Source: an uncultured Eubacteriales bacterium (lineage in GTDB: Bacteria; Bacillota_A; Clostridia; Peptostreptococcales; Anaerovoracaceae). From it: DNA of 14,652 bases. This document shows positions 1-8,354 of the stretch, one piece after another (within the stretch, counting starts at the first letter, position 1; every line of letters starts with the position of its first letter). The translations under genes and the position numbers were made by a program. The stretch is taken from the NCBI GenBank assembly GCA_902790885.1, contig CADATR010000069.1:1-14652 (forward strand), given 5' to 3'. Under the pieces are notes generated by a model. That model did no database searches and was not told where the DNA came from. It saw only the letters and a program-made list of their open reading frames with translations.

Positions 1-1
1 G

Positions 2-1084
2 GAAGGCTCCGGCATGAGCACCGCATGGGCCGAGCACCACACGGGAGCGATGGATCTGAAGTACGCGGATCAGTTCCATGTTGATTACTACGATGACGGG
101 ATCGCTGTCGTCAGTGTAGAAGATGGCCTCCGGTATCTGGTCACTGAAGATGAGGCGGGCTACCCGTCGTGGGTACCGGAAGAAGACGCGGAGAACATGA
201 CTGTGATCTGCGCTCCGGCCGAAGCAGTCTACAATGCGGCTTCGTCAGCGATGGATCTCATCGATGCAGCGGGAGCACTTGATTCCGTGAAAATGACAAG
301 CACTCAGGCAGGCGACTGGGGGATCGAAAAGATCAGGAAGCTGGTCGAAGACGGCACTATACAATATGTCGGCAAATACCGCGCGCCTGACTATGAAGCT
401 CTGCTCGAGGGCGATGTTGATCTGGCCATCGAATCCACCATGATATACCACAATCCTCAGATAAAGGAAGCGATAGAGGAACTCGGCATTCCTGTGCTGG
501 TGGAGCGCTCGAGCTACGAGTCTGATCCTCTGGGAAGGCTTGAATGGATAAAGCTTTACGGCCTTCTCTTCGGCAAAGCGGATGAGGCTTCTGCTTTCTT
601 CGATGAGGCAGCTGCGAAAGTTGAGGGAATTGATACAAGCACTGTGAAGGAAGCTCCTTCGGTGGCGTTCTTCTCGATAAATTCCAACGGCTCGGTGGTC
701 GTAAGGAAGCCGGGAGACTATGTAACAAAGATGATAGAGACAGCCGGAGGCGCGTACGCGCTCGACGGCATAACTGATGAAGAAGACAATGCGCTTTCAA
801 CGATGAACATGCAGATGGAAGCGTTCTATGATAAAGCGGTGGATGCTGATATACTCATCTATAACAGCACCATTGAGGGCGGTCTCGGAAGCATTGATGA
901 GCTGAGAGCGCTTTCCGATAAATTCGATGATTTCGCGGCGGTGAAGAGCGGCAATGTGTGGTGCACCGATGCCAGTACATTCCAGCGCACTACCGGCGCG
1001 GCAGACATGATAGTCGAAATGAATAAGATATTCGCAGGCGCTTCTGATGACAGCGGTCTGGTATATTTTCACAAACTTAAATAA
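2..1084 (+). CDS. ABC transporter substrate-binding protein, BtuF/FecB class, 5'-truncated
   Basis: This is the extracytoplasmic binding protein of an ABC importer, inferred to capture a corrinoid or a metal chelate and deliver it to the downstream permease. The frame is open from the first bases of the window, so the N-terminus, including any lipoprotein signal peptide, is cut off; the ATG at 14 is internal. Visible hallmarks are YADQF and VDYY near the start, a central helix region containing ESTMIYHNPQ, then RSSYESDPLGRLEWIKLYG, and near the end GNVWCTD followed by a TTG-AADMI-type terminal helix. These fit the periplasmic-binding-protein-like II fold (TroA/BtuF superfamily) of clostridial FecB-like proteins. 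The permease gene starts 15 nt after the stop. Corrinoid specificity is inferred only from the biosynthetic neighbours; iron-siderophore uptake cannot be excluded. Confidence 0.85.
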   Translation, partial: EGSGMSTAWAEHHTGAMDLKYADQFHVDYYDDGIAVVSVEDGLRYLVTEDEAGYPSWVPEEDAENMTVICAPAEAVYNAASSAMDLIDAAGALDSVKMTSTQAGDWGIEKIRKLVEDGTIQYVGKYRAPDYEALLEGDVDLAIESTMIYHNPQIKEAIEELGIPVLVERSSYESDPLGRLEWIKLYGLLFGKADEASAFFDEAAAKVEGIDTSTVKEAPSVAFFSINSNGSVVVRKPGDYVTKMIETAGGAYALDGITDEEDNALSTMNMQMEAFYDKAVDADILIYNSTIEGGLGSIDELRALSDKFDDFAAVKSGNVWCTDASTFQRTTGAADMIVEMNKIFAGASDDSGLVYFHKLK

Positions 1085-1099
1085 ACAACAGGGCAAATA

Positions 1100-2104
1100 A
1101 TGAAAAGCAGCAGGATCAAAGCGTGCTACGCTTTACTGGGAATCCTTCTCCTGGTACTGATACTACTGAATATACTTACAGGCAGCTCCTCAATGACGGC
1201 GGGAGACGCTCTTCGCATTCTTTTTTCGCATGACACGGCATCCAAATTCGGCAAGATCGTCTGGGATATCCGCATGCCGAGGATACTGGCGGCGGTCCTG
1301 CTCGGAGGAGCTCTTTCTGTATCCGGATTTCTGCTGCAGACCTTTTTCGCGAACCCGATCGCAGGCCCTTACATTCTCGGTATCTCGTCGGGAGCCAAGC
1401 TGGTAGTCGCCTGTGTGATGGTCTTTGCTCTGACTCACGGCATGATGGTGCACTCACTGGTGATGATAATCGCGGCATTCGCGGGCTCGCTGGTGGTCAC
1501 AGGGGTGATACTGCTGATATCCGGCAGGGTGAAAAGCATGGCGGTGCTTATCGTATGCGGCGTCATGGTAGGATACATCTGCTCGGCAGTCACGGAATTC
1601 CTCATAACCTTCGCTGACGATTCAAATATAGTGAACCTGCACAACTGGTCGATGGGAAGCTTCTCGGCTGTCAGCTGGGACAACATAAGGGCCATCGCGA
1701 TAGTGGTGCTGATATCCGTGATCGCGTCATTCATGCTTTCAAAACCGATGAATGCCTTTCAGATGGGGGAGCAGTACGCGGTCAGCGTGGGAGTAAACAT
1801 CCGCTCATTCAGAATTGGGCTTATAACTCTCTCAAGCGTTCTGTCGGCGACAGTAACGGCCTTTGCCGGACCGATCTCGTTTGTGGGCATTGCCGTACCG
1901 CACATCATAAGATCGATCACCGATACGTCGAAGCCTGTCGTGATGATACCGCAGTGCTTCCTGGGCGGTTCGGTGTTCTGCCTCTTCTGCGACCTGCTTG
2001 CGAGGAGCCTCTTCGCTCCGACTGAGATGAGCATCAGCTCCATGACAGCTGTGTTCGGAGCGCCTGTAGTTATCGCGATGCTTATCGGAAGAAAGAAGAG
2101 GTGA
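1100..2104 (+). CDS. FecCD/BtuC-family ABC transporter permease
   Basis: This is the membrane-spanning subunit of the importer, expected to work as a homodimer with the preceding binding protein and the following ATPase. The 334 residues are the usual length for the FecCD family and contain about ten hydrophobic segments, the first at residues 10-27. Family signatures are RMPRILAAVLLGGALSVSG at 58-76, FANPIAGPYILGISSGA at 83-99 and GPISFVGIAVPHIIR at 257-271. The MGEQYAVSVGVN stretch at 222-233 is the cytoplasmic coupling region that contacts the ATPase. It ends in a basic RKKR tail, consistent with a cytoplasmic C-terminus. The ATG at 1100 has only a weak upstream purine stretch, but it precedes the first membrane helix directly. 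The ATPase gene follows after 4 nt. Substrate specificity cannot be read from the sequence. Confidence 0.9.
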   Translation: MKSSRIKACYALLGILLLVLILLNILTGSSSMTAGDALRILFSHDTASKFGKIVWDIRMPRILAAVLLGGALSVSGFLLQTFFANPIAGPYILGISSGAKLVVACVMVFALTHGMMVHSLVMIIAAFAGSLVVTGVILLISGRVKSMAVLIVCGVMVGYICSAVTEFLITFADDSNIVNLHNWSMGSFSAVSWDNIRAIAIVVLISVIASFMLSKPMNAFQMGEQYAVSVGVNIRSFRIGLITLSSVLSATVTAFAGPISFVGIAVPHIIRSITDTSKPVVMIPQCFLGGSVFCLFCDLLARSLFAPTEMSISSMTAVFGAPVVIAMLIGRKKR

Positions 2105-2108
2105 CGGA

Positions 2109-2894
2109 ATGAGTTCAGTGATCAGAACGGAGCACCTCGACTCGGGTTACGGACATAAAGTCATAGTTGCAGGGGCAGATATAACGGTGATGCCGGGAGA
2201 GATAGTGACTCTCATAGGGCCAAACGGCGCCGGCAAATCTACGATACTCAAGACCATCGCGGGGCAGCTGGAGCCGGTCGCGGGAACCATATACATTGGC
2301 GAAGCGGAGCGCTCATCGTATACTCTGAATGAGATCGCGAAGAAGCAGGCCGTGATGCTGACGGAGAGAATGCCTGCGGAGAGGATGAGCTGCGAAGAGG
2401 TGATATCGCTCGGCAGGTATCCGTATACCGGAAGGCTGGGAATACTCTCTGAAGGGGACAAACAGAAGGTGCGCGACACCATGGAACTGGTGCACGTGAC
2501 GGAGCTCGCGGACCGCAGCTACGACCACATAAGCGACGGACAGAGGCAGAGAGTTCTGCTCGCCAGGGCCATCTGCCAGGAGCCTGAGATAATGATACTC
2601 GATGAGCCTACGTCGTATCTCGACATAAGGCACAAGCTGGAGTTCCTCGATCTTCTGAGGAGCCTGACCAGAGATAAAAAGATAGGTGTCATCATGTCGA
2701 TGCATGAACTGGAGCTCGCTCATCTCATAGCGGACAAAGTTATCTGCGTCTCGGCGGACGGCAGGGTAGAAAAAGTCGGAAAGCCTGAAGAGGTATTCAC
2801 GGATGAACTCATCAGCAGGCTGTACGGTCTGGGGGACGGAAGGCTCAGAGAAGTCTATTCGGGTTTTGTAAAGAGCATAGAGAAGAATGGCTAA
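2109..2894 (+). CDS. ABC transporter ATP-binding protein, BtuD/FecE class
   Basis: This is the cytoplasmic ATPase that powers the importer. All nucleotide-binding motifs are present in order: Walker [10 protein letters not shown] at 37-45, the Q-loop glutamine near 80, the signature ISDGQRQR at 141-148 (SDGQ replaces the classical SGGQ, a common variant in this family), Walker B IMILDEP at 161-167 and the H-loop histidine at 199 in SMHELE. At 261 residues it is the normal size for a FecE/BtuD ATPase. The ATG at 2109 lies just after the permease stop, and the AGAGGTGA overlapping that stop (about 2097-2104) can act as ribosome binding site. The last codons overlap the cbiP start by 8 nt, linking the transporter to the biosynthetic genes by likely translational coupling. 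Confidence 0.92.
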   Translation: MSSVIRTEHLDSGYGHKVIVAGADITVMPGEIVTLIGPNGAGKSTILKTIAGQLEPVAGTIYIGEAERSSYTLNEIAKKQAVMLTERMPAERMSCEEVISLGRYPYTGRLGILSEGDKQKVRDTMELVHVTELADRSYDHISDGQRQRVLLARAICQEPEIMILDEPTSYLDIRHKLEFLDLLRSLTRDKKIGVIMSMHELELAHLIADKVICVSADGRVEKVGKPEEVFTDELISRLYGLGDGRLREVYSGFVKSIEKNG

Positions 2895-4377
2895 GGTAAT
2901 AATGGTACAGGGCACTATGTCAAACGCCGGCAAGAGTCTTATTGCCGCGGGGCTGTGCCGCATATTCAGACAGGACGGATACAGGGTGGCGCCGTTCAAA
3001 TCTCAGAACATGGCGCTCAATTCCTTCGCGACGAAGGAGGGCCTTGAAATGAGCAGGGCTCAGGTGGTGCAGGCCGAAGCTGCCGGCATCGAGCCTTTGG
3101 TATGCATGAACCCGATACTCCTGAAACCTACGGACGATCAGGGCTCTCAGGTGATCATCAACGGAAAGTCCATAGGCAACATGAAGGCCCGCGATTATTT
3201 TAAATTCAAGACCGGGCTTATACCTGTAATAAAGAAGGCTTTCCGCGAACTTGAAGATCAGTTCGACATAATCGTGATCGAAGGAGCCGGGTCTCCGGCG
3301 GAGATAAATCTCAGGGAAAACGACATAGTGAACATGGGCCTCGCTGAGATGGTGGATGCGCCCGTGCTTCTGGTGGGAGACATCGACAGAGGAGGCGTAT
3401 TCGCGCAGCTTCTCGGCACGCTGATGCTCCTTGAAGAAAACGAAAAGGAAAGAGTCTGCGGACTCATTATAAATAAATTCAGAGGCGACGCTTCGCTCCT
3501 CGACAGCGGCATAGAGATGCTTGAGGAGAAGGGCGGAGTGCCCGTAGCCGGCACTGTCCCTTACATGGACATAAAGGTGGAAGACGAGGATTCTCTTTCA
3601 GAGAGGCTCACTGCAAGCCGCAGGGGACTCGTGGACATAGCAGTCGTAAGGCTGCCTAAGATATCCAACTTCACGGACTTTGACGTCTTTGAGCAGTTCC
3701 CGGATGTATCCGTCAGATACGCCGCGGAGCCTGAAGAACTCAGAGACGCCGATATGGTGATACTTCCGGGATCAAAGAGCACCATCGCAGACCTTACGTG
3801 GCTCCGCGAAAAGGGATTCGGTAAAGAGATATACAGGATGCATGAAGAAGGCGTCCCGGTGTTCGGAATCTGCGGCGGTTACCAGATGCTCGGCATGGAT
3901 ATTTCCGATCCTGAAGGCGTAGAGGGCGGCGGCGAAGTCGAAGGACTCGGCCTGCTGCCTGTATCCACCGTACTTGCGGGCAGCAAGAAGACTGAGCAGT
4001 TCAGCGGGAACTTCTGCGATACCGCGGGCATTTTTGCGGGACTGAGCGGTCTTGAGACAGAAGGATACGAGATCCATATGGGCAGGACCACATTTACGGG
4101 GCGCGGAACGGAAGCCATGGAATTCACTTCCGGAGGAACCGGCGCCGCGGACAAAGACGTGTATGGCTCATATATACACGGAATATTTGACAGCGAAGGG
4201 ATCGCAGCTGCCGTGGTAAAGGCTCTGGCAGATAAAAAGGGCGTGTCCCTGAACGGAGGCGACGCTTCCGGGCACAGAGCGTTCAAGGAGAAGGAATACG
4301 ACAGACTGGCGGCTGTATTGAGAGAGCATCTCGATATGGACCTCATATATTCAGTGCTGAGGGAGGCTGCGTTTTGA
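2887..4377 (+). CDS. cbiP: Cobyric acid synthase (glutamine-hydrolysing)
   Basis: It amidates the b, d, e and g carboxylates of adenosylcobyrinic acid a,c-diamide, using glutamine and ATP, to give adenosylcobyric acid in the cytoplasm. The 496 residues match the family length. The N-terminal dethiobiotin-synthetase-like domain has the P-loop GTMSNAGKS at 9-17, [11 protein letters not shown] at 36-46 and [19 protein letters not shown] at 132-150. The C-terminal class I glutamine amidotransferase domain has GSKSTIADL at 295-303, the nucleophile Cys329 in [11 protein letters not shown] and the conserved His431 in YIHGIFD. The ATG at 2887 overlaps the end of the ATPase gene by 8 nt (ATGGCTAA arrangement) and begins exactly where the family does. 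The homologue CbiA is excluded by the QNMALNSF and [10 protein letters not shown] motifs. The gene ends in a 4-nt TTGA overlap with cobT. Confidence 0.96.
   Translation: MAKVIMVQGTMSNAGKSLIAAGLCRIFRQDGYRVAPFKSQNMALNSFATKEGLEMSRAQVVQAEAAGIEPLVCMNPILLKPTDDQGSQVIINGKSIGNMKARDYFKFKTGLIPVIKKAFRELEDQFDIIVIEGAGSPAEINLRENDIVNMGLAEMVDAPVLLVGDIDRGGVFAQLLGTLMLLEENEKERVCGLIINKFRGDASLLDSGIEMLEEKGGVPVAGTVPYMDIKVEDEDSLSERLTASRRGLVDIAVVRLPKISNFTDFDVFEQFPDVSVRYAAEPEELRDADMVILPGSKSTIADLTWLREKGFGKEIYRMHEEGVPVFGICGGYQMLGMDISDPEGVEGGGEVEGLGLLPVSTVLAGSKKTEQFSGNFCDTAGIFAGLSGLETEGYEIHMGRTTFTGRGTEAMEFTSGGTGAADKDVYGSYIHGIFDSEGIAAAVVKALADKKGVSLNGGDASGHRAFKEKEYDRLAAVLREHLDMDLIYSVLREAAF
4362..4366 (+). promoter_or_regulatory. 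Ribosome binding site supporting the TTG start of cobT
   Basis: GGAGG lies inside the last codons of cbiP, 7 nt before the TTG at 4374. This is a near-perfect Shine-Dalgarno sequence at ideal spacing. It supports TTG initiation overlapping the cbiP stop as TTGA, rather than a later ATG that would remove the conserved N-terminus. Confidence 0.7.
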
Positions 4378-5963
4378 TAAGCATAGATCCGTTCAACAAA
4401 GACAGATACGATGAAATAAAAGGCAGATGGGACAGAGTTGCCAAGCCGCTGGGAAGCCTCGGCAGATTCGAGGACATAACAGCACGCATAGGCGCCATCC
4501 ACGATTCTGACAGGATAGATATAAAGAAGCGCGCAGTCATCATGATGATAGCCGACAACGGTGTAGTGGCTGAAGGTGTCAGCCAGTCCGGACAGGATGT
4601 CACCGCCGCTGTTGCCGAATGGATGGGAAGGGGCGAGAGCTCAGTCTGCAAGATGGCCAGGACGGCCAAAGCGGACACCATCCCGGTCGATATAGGCATA
4701 AACATGGAAGGCAGCCCAAAGGGCGTGATCAACCGTAAGATCATGAAGGGCACGAGGGATTTTGCTGTTGAGCCCGCCATGAATGAGGACGAATGCATGC
4801 AGGCTATAGAGACAGGCATAGACATGGTCTGCGACTGCAGCATCAAGGGATACAAGCTCCTTGCGACCGGTGAGATGGGCATAGGCAATACCACGACAAG
4901 CTCGGCCCTTGCGGCGGCGCTTCTGGGGCGTGATGTCAGCGAGGTGACCGGAAGAGGCGCCGGCCTCAGCACTGCGGGCTTAAGGAAGAAAATGCAGGTG
5001 ATCAGGGATGCGCTTGACAGATACCGCCCTGATGATGATGCCGGGACGGACAGTCCCGAGTACGCGGAGCAGATGCTCGCGTGCCTCGGAGGACTCGATA
5101 TCGCCGGCCTTGCGGGAGTATTCATTGGGGGCGCTATTTACCACATACCTGTGATAATCGACGGCTTCATAAGCGCGGTCGCTGCGCTTGTGGCCGAAAG
5201 GCTCGTTCCGGGCACAAAGGAGTACATGATAGCCTCACACATGGGCAAGGAGCCGGGCATGAAGTACATACTCGACATCCTCGGACTGGAGCCTGTAATA
5301 GACGGCCTGCTCGCCCTGGGCGAAGGTACCGGCGCCGTGATGCTGATGCCTCTGCTCGATACCGCTCTGACGCTTTACTCTGACGGTCTCAGCTTTGCTG
5401 AAACAACGGTAGAACAGTACGTGGATTATGAAGCTGTGCCTGAGGGCCGCACTACGGTGCTGATAATCGGATACCCGGACAGCGGCAAGTCAGCCTTGGC
5501 TGAGAAGATGGTCACCGAGATGTCCGATGCCGACCACAGGGTCTACATGGCGACCATGATACCTTACGGCAAAGCGGGCAGGGAAAGAATAGAAAAGCAC
5601 CGCCGCATGAGAGCGGGCAAGGGCTTCATAACCATCGAAGCTCCGTATGATATCGGCGATGCCCTGCAGACAGCAGGAGAGGAACAGAGCTTCAATGCCG
5701 GAGACATGACCGTTCTTCTTGAGTGTGCTTCGAATCTCGCCGCGAACGAGCTCTTCGAGAGGCACACCGGTCCTGATGAAATGATAGAAAGGGTATACAG
5801 AGACATCAAACAGATCTCAGAAAAGGTGCGCAATCTCATCATCGTGAGCAATCATTTTGAAATAGAAGGCTCGTTCGATGACGAGACACGCATGTACGCC
5901 AAGGCGCTCGATGATCTGAATGAAAAGCTCAGCCAGCTGGCTGACAACACCATAAGACTTTAA
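4374..5963 (+). CDS. cobT: CobT phosphoribosyltransferase fused to a C-terminal CobU-like domain
   Basis: Residues 1 to about 350 are nicotinate-nucleotide:dimethylbenzimidazole phosphoribosyltransferase, which activates the lower-ligand base to alpha-ribazole phosphate. Visible motifs are [10 protein letters not shown] at 24-33, [14 protein letters not shown] at 60-73, [14 protein letters not shown] at 166-179, SHMGKEPG at 288-295 and GEGTGA at 316-321; Glu317 matches the catalytic Glu317 of Salmonella CobT. Residues 359-529 resemble adenosylcobinamide kinase/guanylyltransferase (CobU): P-loop GYPDSGKS at 366-373, then [11 protein letters not shown] with His409 where CobU carries its guanylylated histidine, LLECASN at 448-454 in place of DCLT, and VSNHFEIEG at 491-499 in place of a VxNEVGxG-type segment. 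The terminal VVSGIP-like strand of CobU is absent. CobT is normally about 350 residues, so this is a genuine in-frame extension. Activity of the second domain is uncertain. The start is TTG, coupled to cbiP. Confidence 0.93.
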   Translation: MISIDPFNKDRYDEIKGRWDRVAKPLGSLGRFEDITARIGAIHDSDRIDIKKRAVIMMIADNGVVAEGVSQSGQDVTAAVAEWMGRGESSVCKMARTAKADTIPVDIGINMEGSPKGVINRKIMKGTRDFAVEPAMNEDECMQAIETGIDMVCDCSIKGYKLLATGEMGIGNTTTSSALAAALLGRDVSEVTGRGAGLSTAGLRKKMQVIRDALDRYRPDDDAGTDSPEYAEQMLACLGGLDIAGLAGVFIGGAIYHIPVIIDGFISAVAALVAERLVPGTKEYMIASHMGKEPGMKYILDILGLEPVIDGLLALGEGTGAVMLMPLLDTALTLYSDGLSFAETTVEQYVDYEAVPEGRTTVLIIGYPDSGKSALAEKMVTEMSDADHRVYMATMIPYGKAGRERIEKHRRMRAGKGFITIEAPYDIGDALQTAGEEQSFNAGDMTVLLECASNLAANELFERHTGPDEMIERVYRDIKQISEKVRNLIIVSNHFEIEGSFDDETRMYAKALDDLNEKLSQLADNTIRL

Positions 5964-5967
5964 AGAT

Positions 5968-6756
5968 ATGACAATACTTAGAGTAATAGCAGTCGCGTTC
6001 GCGCAATATTCGAGAATACCGATGCCGCGTTTCGAGTGGAAGGATGAGGATATGCGATACAGCATAGCTGCTTTTCCTCTGGTCGGAGCGGTGATCGGAC
6101 TGCTGTTTTACGGGCTCTTCAGAGGAGCCGCTTACCTTGGCCTTCCGGATGCCGCGGCTGCGCTGCTGCTTGCTGCGGTGCCGCTCGTCGTAACGGGGGG
6201 ATTCCACGCGGACGGATTCATGGATGTCGCTGACGCGCTCAGCTCGTTCAAAACAAGGGAGGAGAAGCTCGCCATACTTAAGGATCCTCACATCGGAGCC
6301 TTTGCCGTGATAAGGTTCGCGATATGCGGACTTATCTATATCGCGTCCCTGATCATCGTGCTCGGCTCGGATATTTCTGACGGGCTGATGATGGGGATCG
6401 CAGCAGGATTCGCGCTTTCGAGGTGCCTGAGCGCTCTTTCGGTGCTGACCTTTAAGTCAGCAAAAAAAGAGGGCATGCTCTATTACGAAGCTACCTCTGC
6501 TGCGGGCGGACGCAGGACCAACCTGATCATCATAGCGGTGCTCGGACTGATCTCGGCTTTCGTGATGGCATATTGCGCGTGGCCGGCAAGCGGCATTCTG
6601 GCGGCTGCTCCTGTCTGCAGCTTCATCTGGTATAAATATCTCAGCTACAAGGAGCTCGGCGGTATCACCGGCGATACGGCAGGATACTTCGTGGTCGTCT
6701 GTGAGGCGGCTGTCGCTGCTGCAGCTGCTGCCGGGGCTGTCATTATTCAGATATAG
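5968..6756 (+). CDS. cobS: Cobalamin synthase (adenosylcobinamide-GDP ribazoletransferase)
   Basis: This integral membrane enzyme joins adenosylcobinamide-GDP to alpha-ribazole or its phosphate, closing the nucleotide loop. The 262 residues fit the family. Hallmarks are FAQYSRIPMPRF at 11-22, the metal-binding GGFHADGFMDVADAL at 77-91 (a variant of the usual GGLHLDGLADTADGL with its acidic residues and His kept), LKDPHIGAFAVI at 104-115 and GGITGDTAGY at 231-240. Several hydrophobic helices are visible, including 33-52, 62-78, 115-133 and 185-203, plus a very Ala-rich last helix. The ATG at 5968 comes 4 nt after the cobT stop and gives the standard N-terminus, although its Shine-Dalgarno is weak, suggesting re-initiation after cobT. 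Its GDP-activated substrate depends on a working CobU. Confidence 0.94.
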   Translation: MTILRVIAVAFAQYSRIPMPRFEWKDEDMRYSIAAFPLVGAVIGLLFYGLFRGAAYLGLPDAAAALLLAAVPLVVTGGFHADGFMDVADALSSFKTREEKLAILKDPHIGAFAVIRFAICGLIYIASLIIVLGSDISDGLMMGIAAGFALSRCLSALSVLTFKSAKKEGMLYYEATSAAGGRRTNLIIIAVLGLISAFVMAYCAWPASGILAAAPVCSFIWYKYLSYKELGGITGDTAGYFVVVCEAAVAAAAAAGAVIIQI

Positions 6757-6773
6757 GAAGGCGGGGCTTTGAG

Positions 6774-7430
6774 ATGAAATGCTATCTTATAAGACACGGC
6801 GAGACTGAAGGAAACAAAAAACGGTACTTCAACGGCTGCAGGACGGATGAGTATCTCTCACAGGAGGGGCGTGATGCGCTTAAGGCCATTGACGGCATCC
6901 CCGAAGACGCGATGCTGTTTGTAAGTCCGATGAAGAGGGCCCGCGAGACAGCATCCATCATGATGCCGGGCAGAGATCAGACCGTGATAGAAGACCTCAG
7001 GGAGATGGACTTCGGCATGTTCGAAGGGAAGAACCACACAATGCTTGACGGAGATCCGGATTATCAGGCATGGCTCGACAGCGGCGGAGCTTCGAAGATC
7101 CCGGGAGGAGAGAGCATATTTGAATTCCGGGAAAGAGCGGGGAGAGGCTTCAGGGAAGCCGTCCGGCAGGCTCGCAGGAACGGGGCCGATACCATATGCG
7201 CGGTAGCGCACGGAGGCACCATTATGGCCATCATGAACCTGGTCACAGGAGAGGATTATTTCAAATTCAACGCGCCTAATGGCGCCGGTTATGTTATGGA
7301 ACTGGAGATTGATGATGCAGGAAATGTCACTGCTTCAACTGCATATGATCGCTTTTGCGGCGGGCTTCGCGCTGGATCTGATGGTTGGAGACCCCCACGG
7401 TATACCCCATCCGATAGTCTGGATAGGTAA
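6774..7430 (+). CDS. cobC: Histidine phosphatase, probable alpha-ribazole phosphatase
   Basis: A branch-1 histidine phosphatase expected to dephosphorylate alpha-ribazole 5'-phosphate or adenosylcobalamin 5'-phosphate, next to CobS in the pathway. Motifs are RHGET at 7-11 (phosphate-accepting His8), SPMKRARETA at 51-60, the acidic REMDFGMFEG at 76-85 and AHGGTI at 145-150 with the second catalytic His146. A purine-rich AGGAAGG and GGGG stretch precedes the ATG at 6774, 17 nt after cobS. The catalytic domain appears complete by about residue 194. The last 24 residues or so (CGGLRAG to SLDR) have no obvious family counterpart and are read from DNA that also encodes the cbiB N-terminus. The family is broad, so the substrate is inferred from the neighbours; a phosphoglycerate-mutase-like role is the less likely alternative. 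Confidence 0.88.
   Translation: MKCYLIRHGETEGNKKRYFNGCRTDEYLSQEGRDALKAIDGIPEDAMLFVSPMKRARETASIMMPGRDQTVIEDLREMDFGMFEGKNHTMLDGDPDYQAWLDSGGASKIPGGESIFEFRERAGRGFREAVRQARRNGADTICAVAHGGTIMAIMNLVTGEDYFKFNAPNGAGYVMELEIDDAGNVTASTAYDRFCGGLRAGSDGWRPPRYTPSDSLDR
7304..7307 (+). promoter_or_regulatory. Ribosome binding site used to place the cbiB start
   Basis: GGAG inside cobC lies 7 nt before the ATG at 7315 and 4 nt before the ATG at 7312 (the previous in-frame codon). It is the best Shine-Dalgarno near the expected cbiB N-terminus. The further upstream ATG at 7279 would add a 12-residue leader not expected for the family, and the ATG at 7381 would remove the first conserved helix. Confidence 0.5.
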
Positions 7431-8334
7431 GCTCATAGCAAGGCTCGACTCGGCTCTGCTTGGGGAGATACCGGCAGAAAAGAGCGATCCGGCGGCAAGG
7501 GACAAAGACTCTGAGCACAGGAAGGGAGTGCAGCTGGTACTCATCGTGACAGGAGTCACAGCGCTCGCTTCTGCAGCAGTCATGTTCGCGGCATATCGCC
7601 TGTCACCGATCGCCGGAGTGGCAGCAGAAGCGATACTTACCTGCTACCTGCTTGCTCAGACGAGCCTGAGACGCGAAAGCATGAAGGTGTACCGCGAGCT
7701 GAAGGAGGGGACTCTGGACAGCGCCAGGAAAGCGGTTTCGATGATAGTCGGCCGTGACACGGAGGTGCTCGATGAGACCGGCGTCACGAAGGCTGCCGTA
7801 GAGACAGTAGCCGAGAATTTCTCTGACGGAGTTATCGCCCCAATGCTTTATGCGGCCATCGGAGGGCCTGTGCTGGGACTGACATACAAGGCAATAAATA
7901 CCATGGACTCGATGGTAGGTTACAGGAACGACAGGTACATGTGGTTCGGAAAGGCTGCAGCGAAGCTCGACGATCTGGTGAACTACATTCCGTCAAGGCT
8001 GAGCGCTCTGCTCCTTATAGCGGCAAGCGATGTGAGCGGAAGCGACTATGACGCGTCACGGGCTTTCCGCATCTGGAAGCGCGATCGGGCGAATCACAAG
8101 AGCCCTAACGCCGCACAGACGGAAAGCGCTGCTGCCGGGGCGCTGGGCCTGCAGCTGGCAGGAGACGCGCAGTACTTCGGAAAAACAGTAAAGAAGCCTT
8201 TCATCGGCGACAAGGTAAGGGAGATAGAGGCTTTCGACATAGTAAGGGTGAACCGACTCATGACCTCAGCGTCGTTCATAGGATTCGCTCTCTGCATGGT
8301 TGTTATATACACTGCAGCCAGCATATTCATCTGA
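7315..8334 (+). CDS. cbiB: Adenosylcobinamide-phosphate synthase
   Basis: This membrane protein attaches (R)-1-aminopropan-2-ol O-2-phosphate (or an analogue) to adenosylcobyric acid, giving adenosylcobinamide phosphate. With this start it has 339 residues, close to the family norm. Signatures are DLMVGDPHGIPHPIVWIGKL at 21-40, AVETVAENFSDGVIAPMLYA at 161-180, GLTYKAINTMDSMVGYRND at 188-206, LDDLVNYIPSRLSALL at 218-233 and a SPNAAQTESAAAGALG stretch at 263-278. Hydrophobic helices occur near 5-24, 71-93, 99-114, 173-190, 223-238 and 317-338. The start was chosen from the GGAG ribosome binding site and from the conserved first helix; 7279, 7312, 7324 and 7381 are in-frame alternatives. The N-terminus overlaps cobC by 116 nt in a different frame. 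Its substrate would come from CobD, whose gene immediately downstream is broken. Confidence 0.93.
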   Translation: MQEMSLLQLHMIAFAAGFALDLMVGDPHGIPHPIVWIGKLIARLDSALLGEIPAEKSDPAARDKDSEHRKGVQLVLIVTGVTALASAAVMFAAYRLSPIAGVAAEAILTCYLLAQTSLRRESMKVYRELKEGTLDSARKAVSMIVGRDTEVLDETGVTKAAVETVAENFSDGVIAPMLYAAIGGPVLGLTYKAINTMDSMVGYRNDRYMWFGKAAAKLDDLVNYIPSRLSALLLIAASDVSGSDYDASRAFRIWKRDRANHKSPNAAQTESAAAGALGLQLAGDAQYFGKTVKKPFIGDKVREIEAFDIVRVNRLMTSASFIGFALCMVVIYTAASIFI

Positions 8335-8354
8335 TACCCGAAAAAGGAACCATC

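Noticed and set aside
2313..2999. Minus-strand open frame (228 codons) opposite the ATPase gene and cbiP
   Set aside because: Both plus-strand genes have full motif sets there; the antisense translation has none.
4343..5125. Long minus-strand open frame (260 codons) opposite cobT
   Set aside because: It is low-complexity Ser/Leu/Pro-rich, overlaps a firmly identified gene, and has no recognisable motif; it is a shadow produced by codon bias.
6700..6745. GCTGCTGC-type short repeats at the end of cobS as a tandem repeat element
   Set aside because: They encode an Ala-rich transmembrane helix (AAVAAAAAAGAV) that fits the CobS C-terminus, so protein coding explains them.
7279..7314. Extended cbiB start at the ATG at 7279
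   Set aside because: It adds 12 residues that are only the shifted reading of cobC, lacks a good Shine-Dalgarno, and the family N-terminus begins near 7315.
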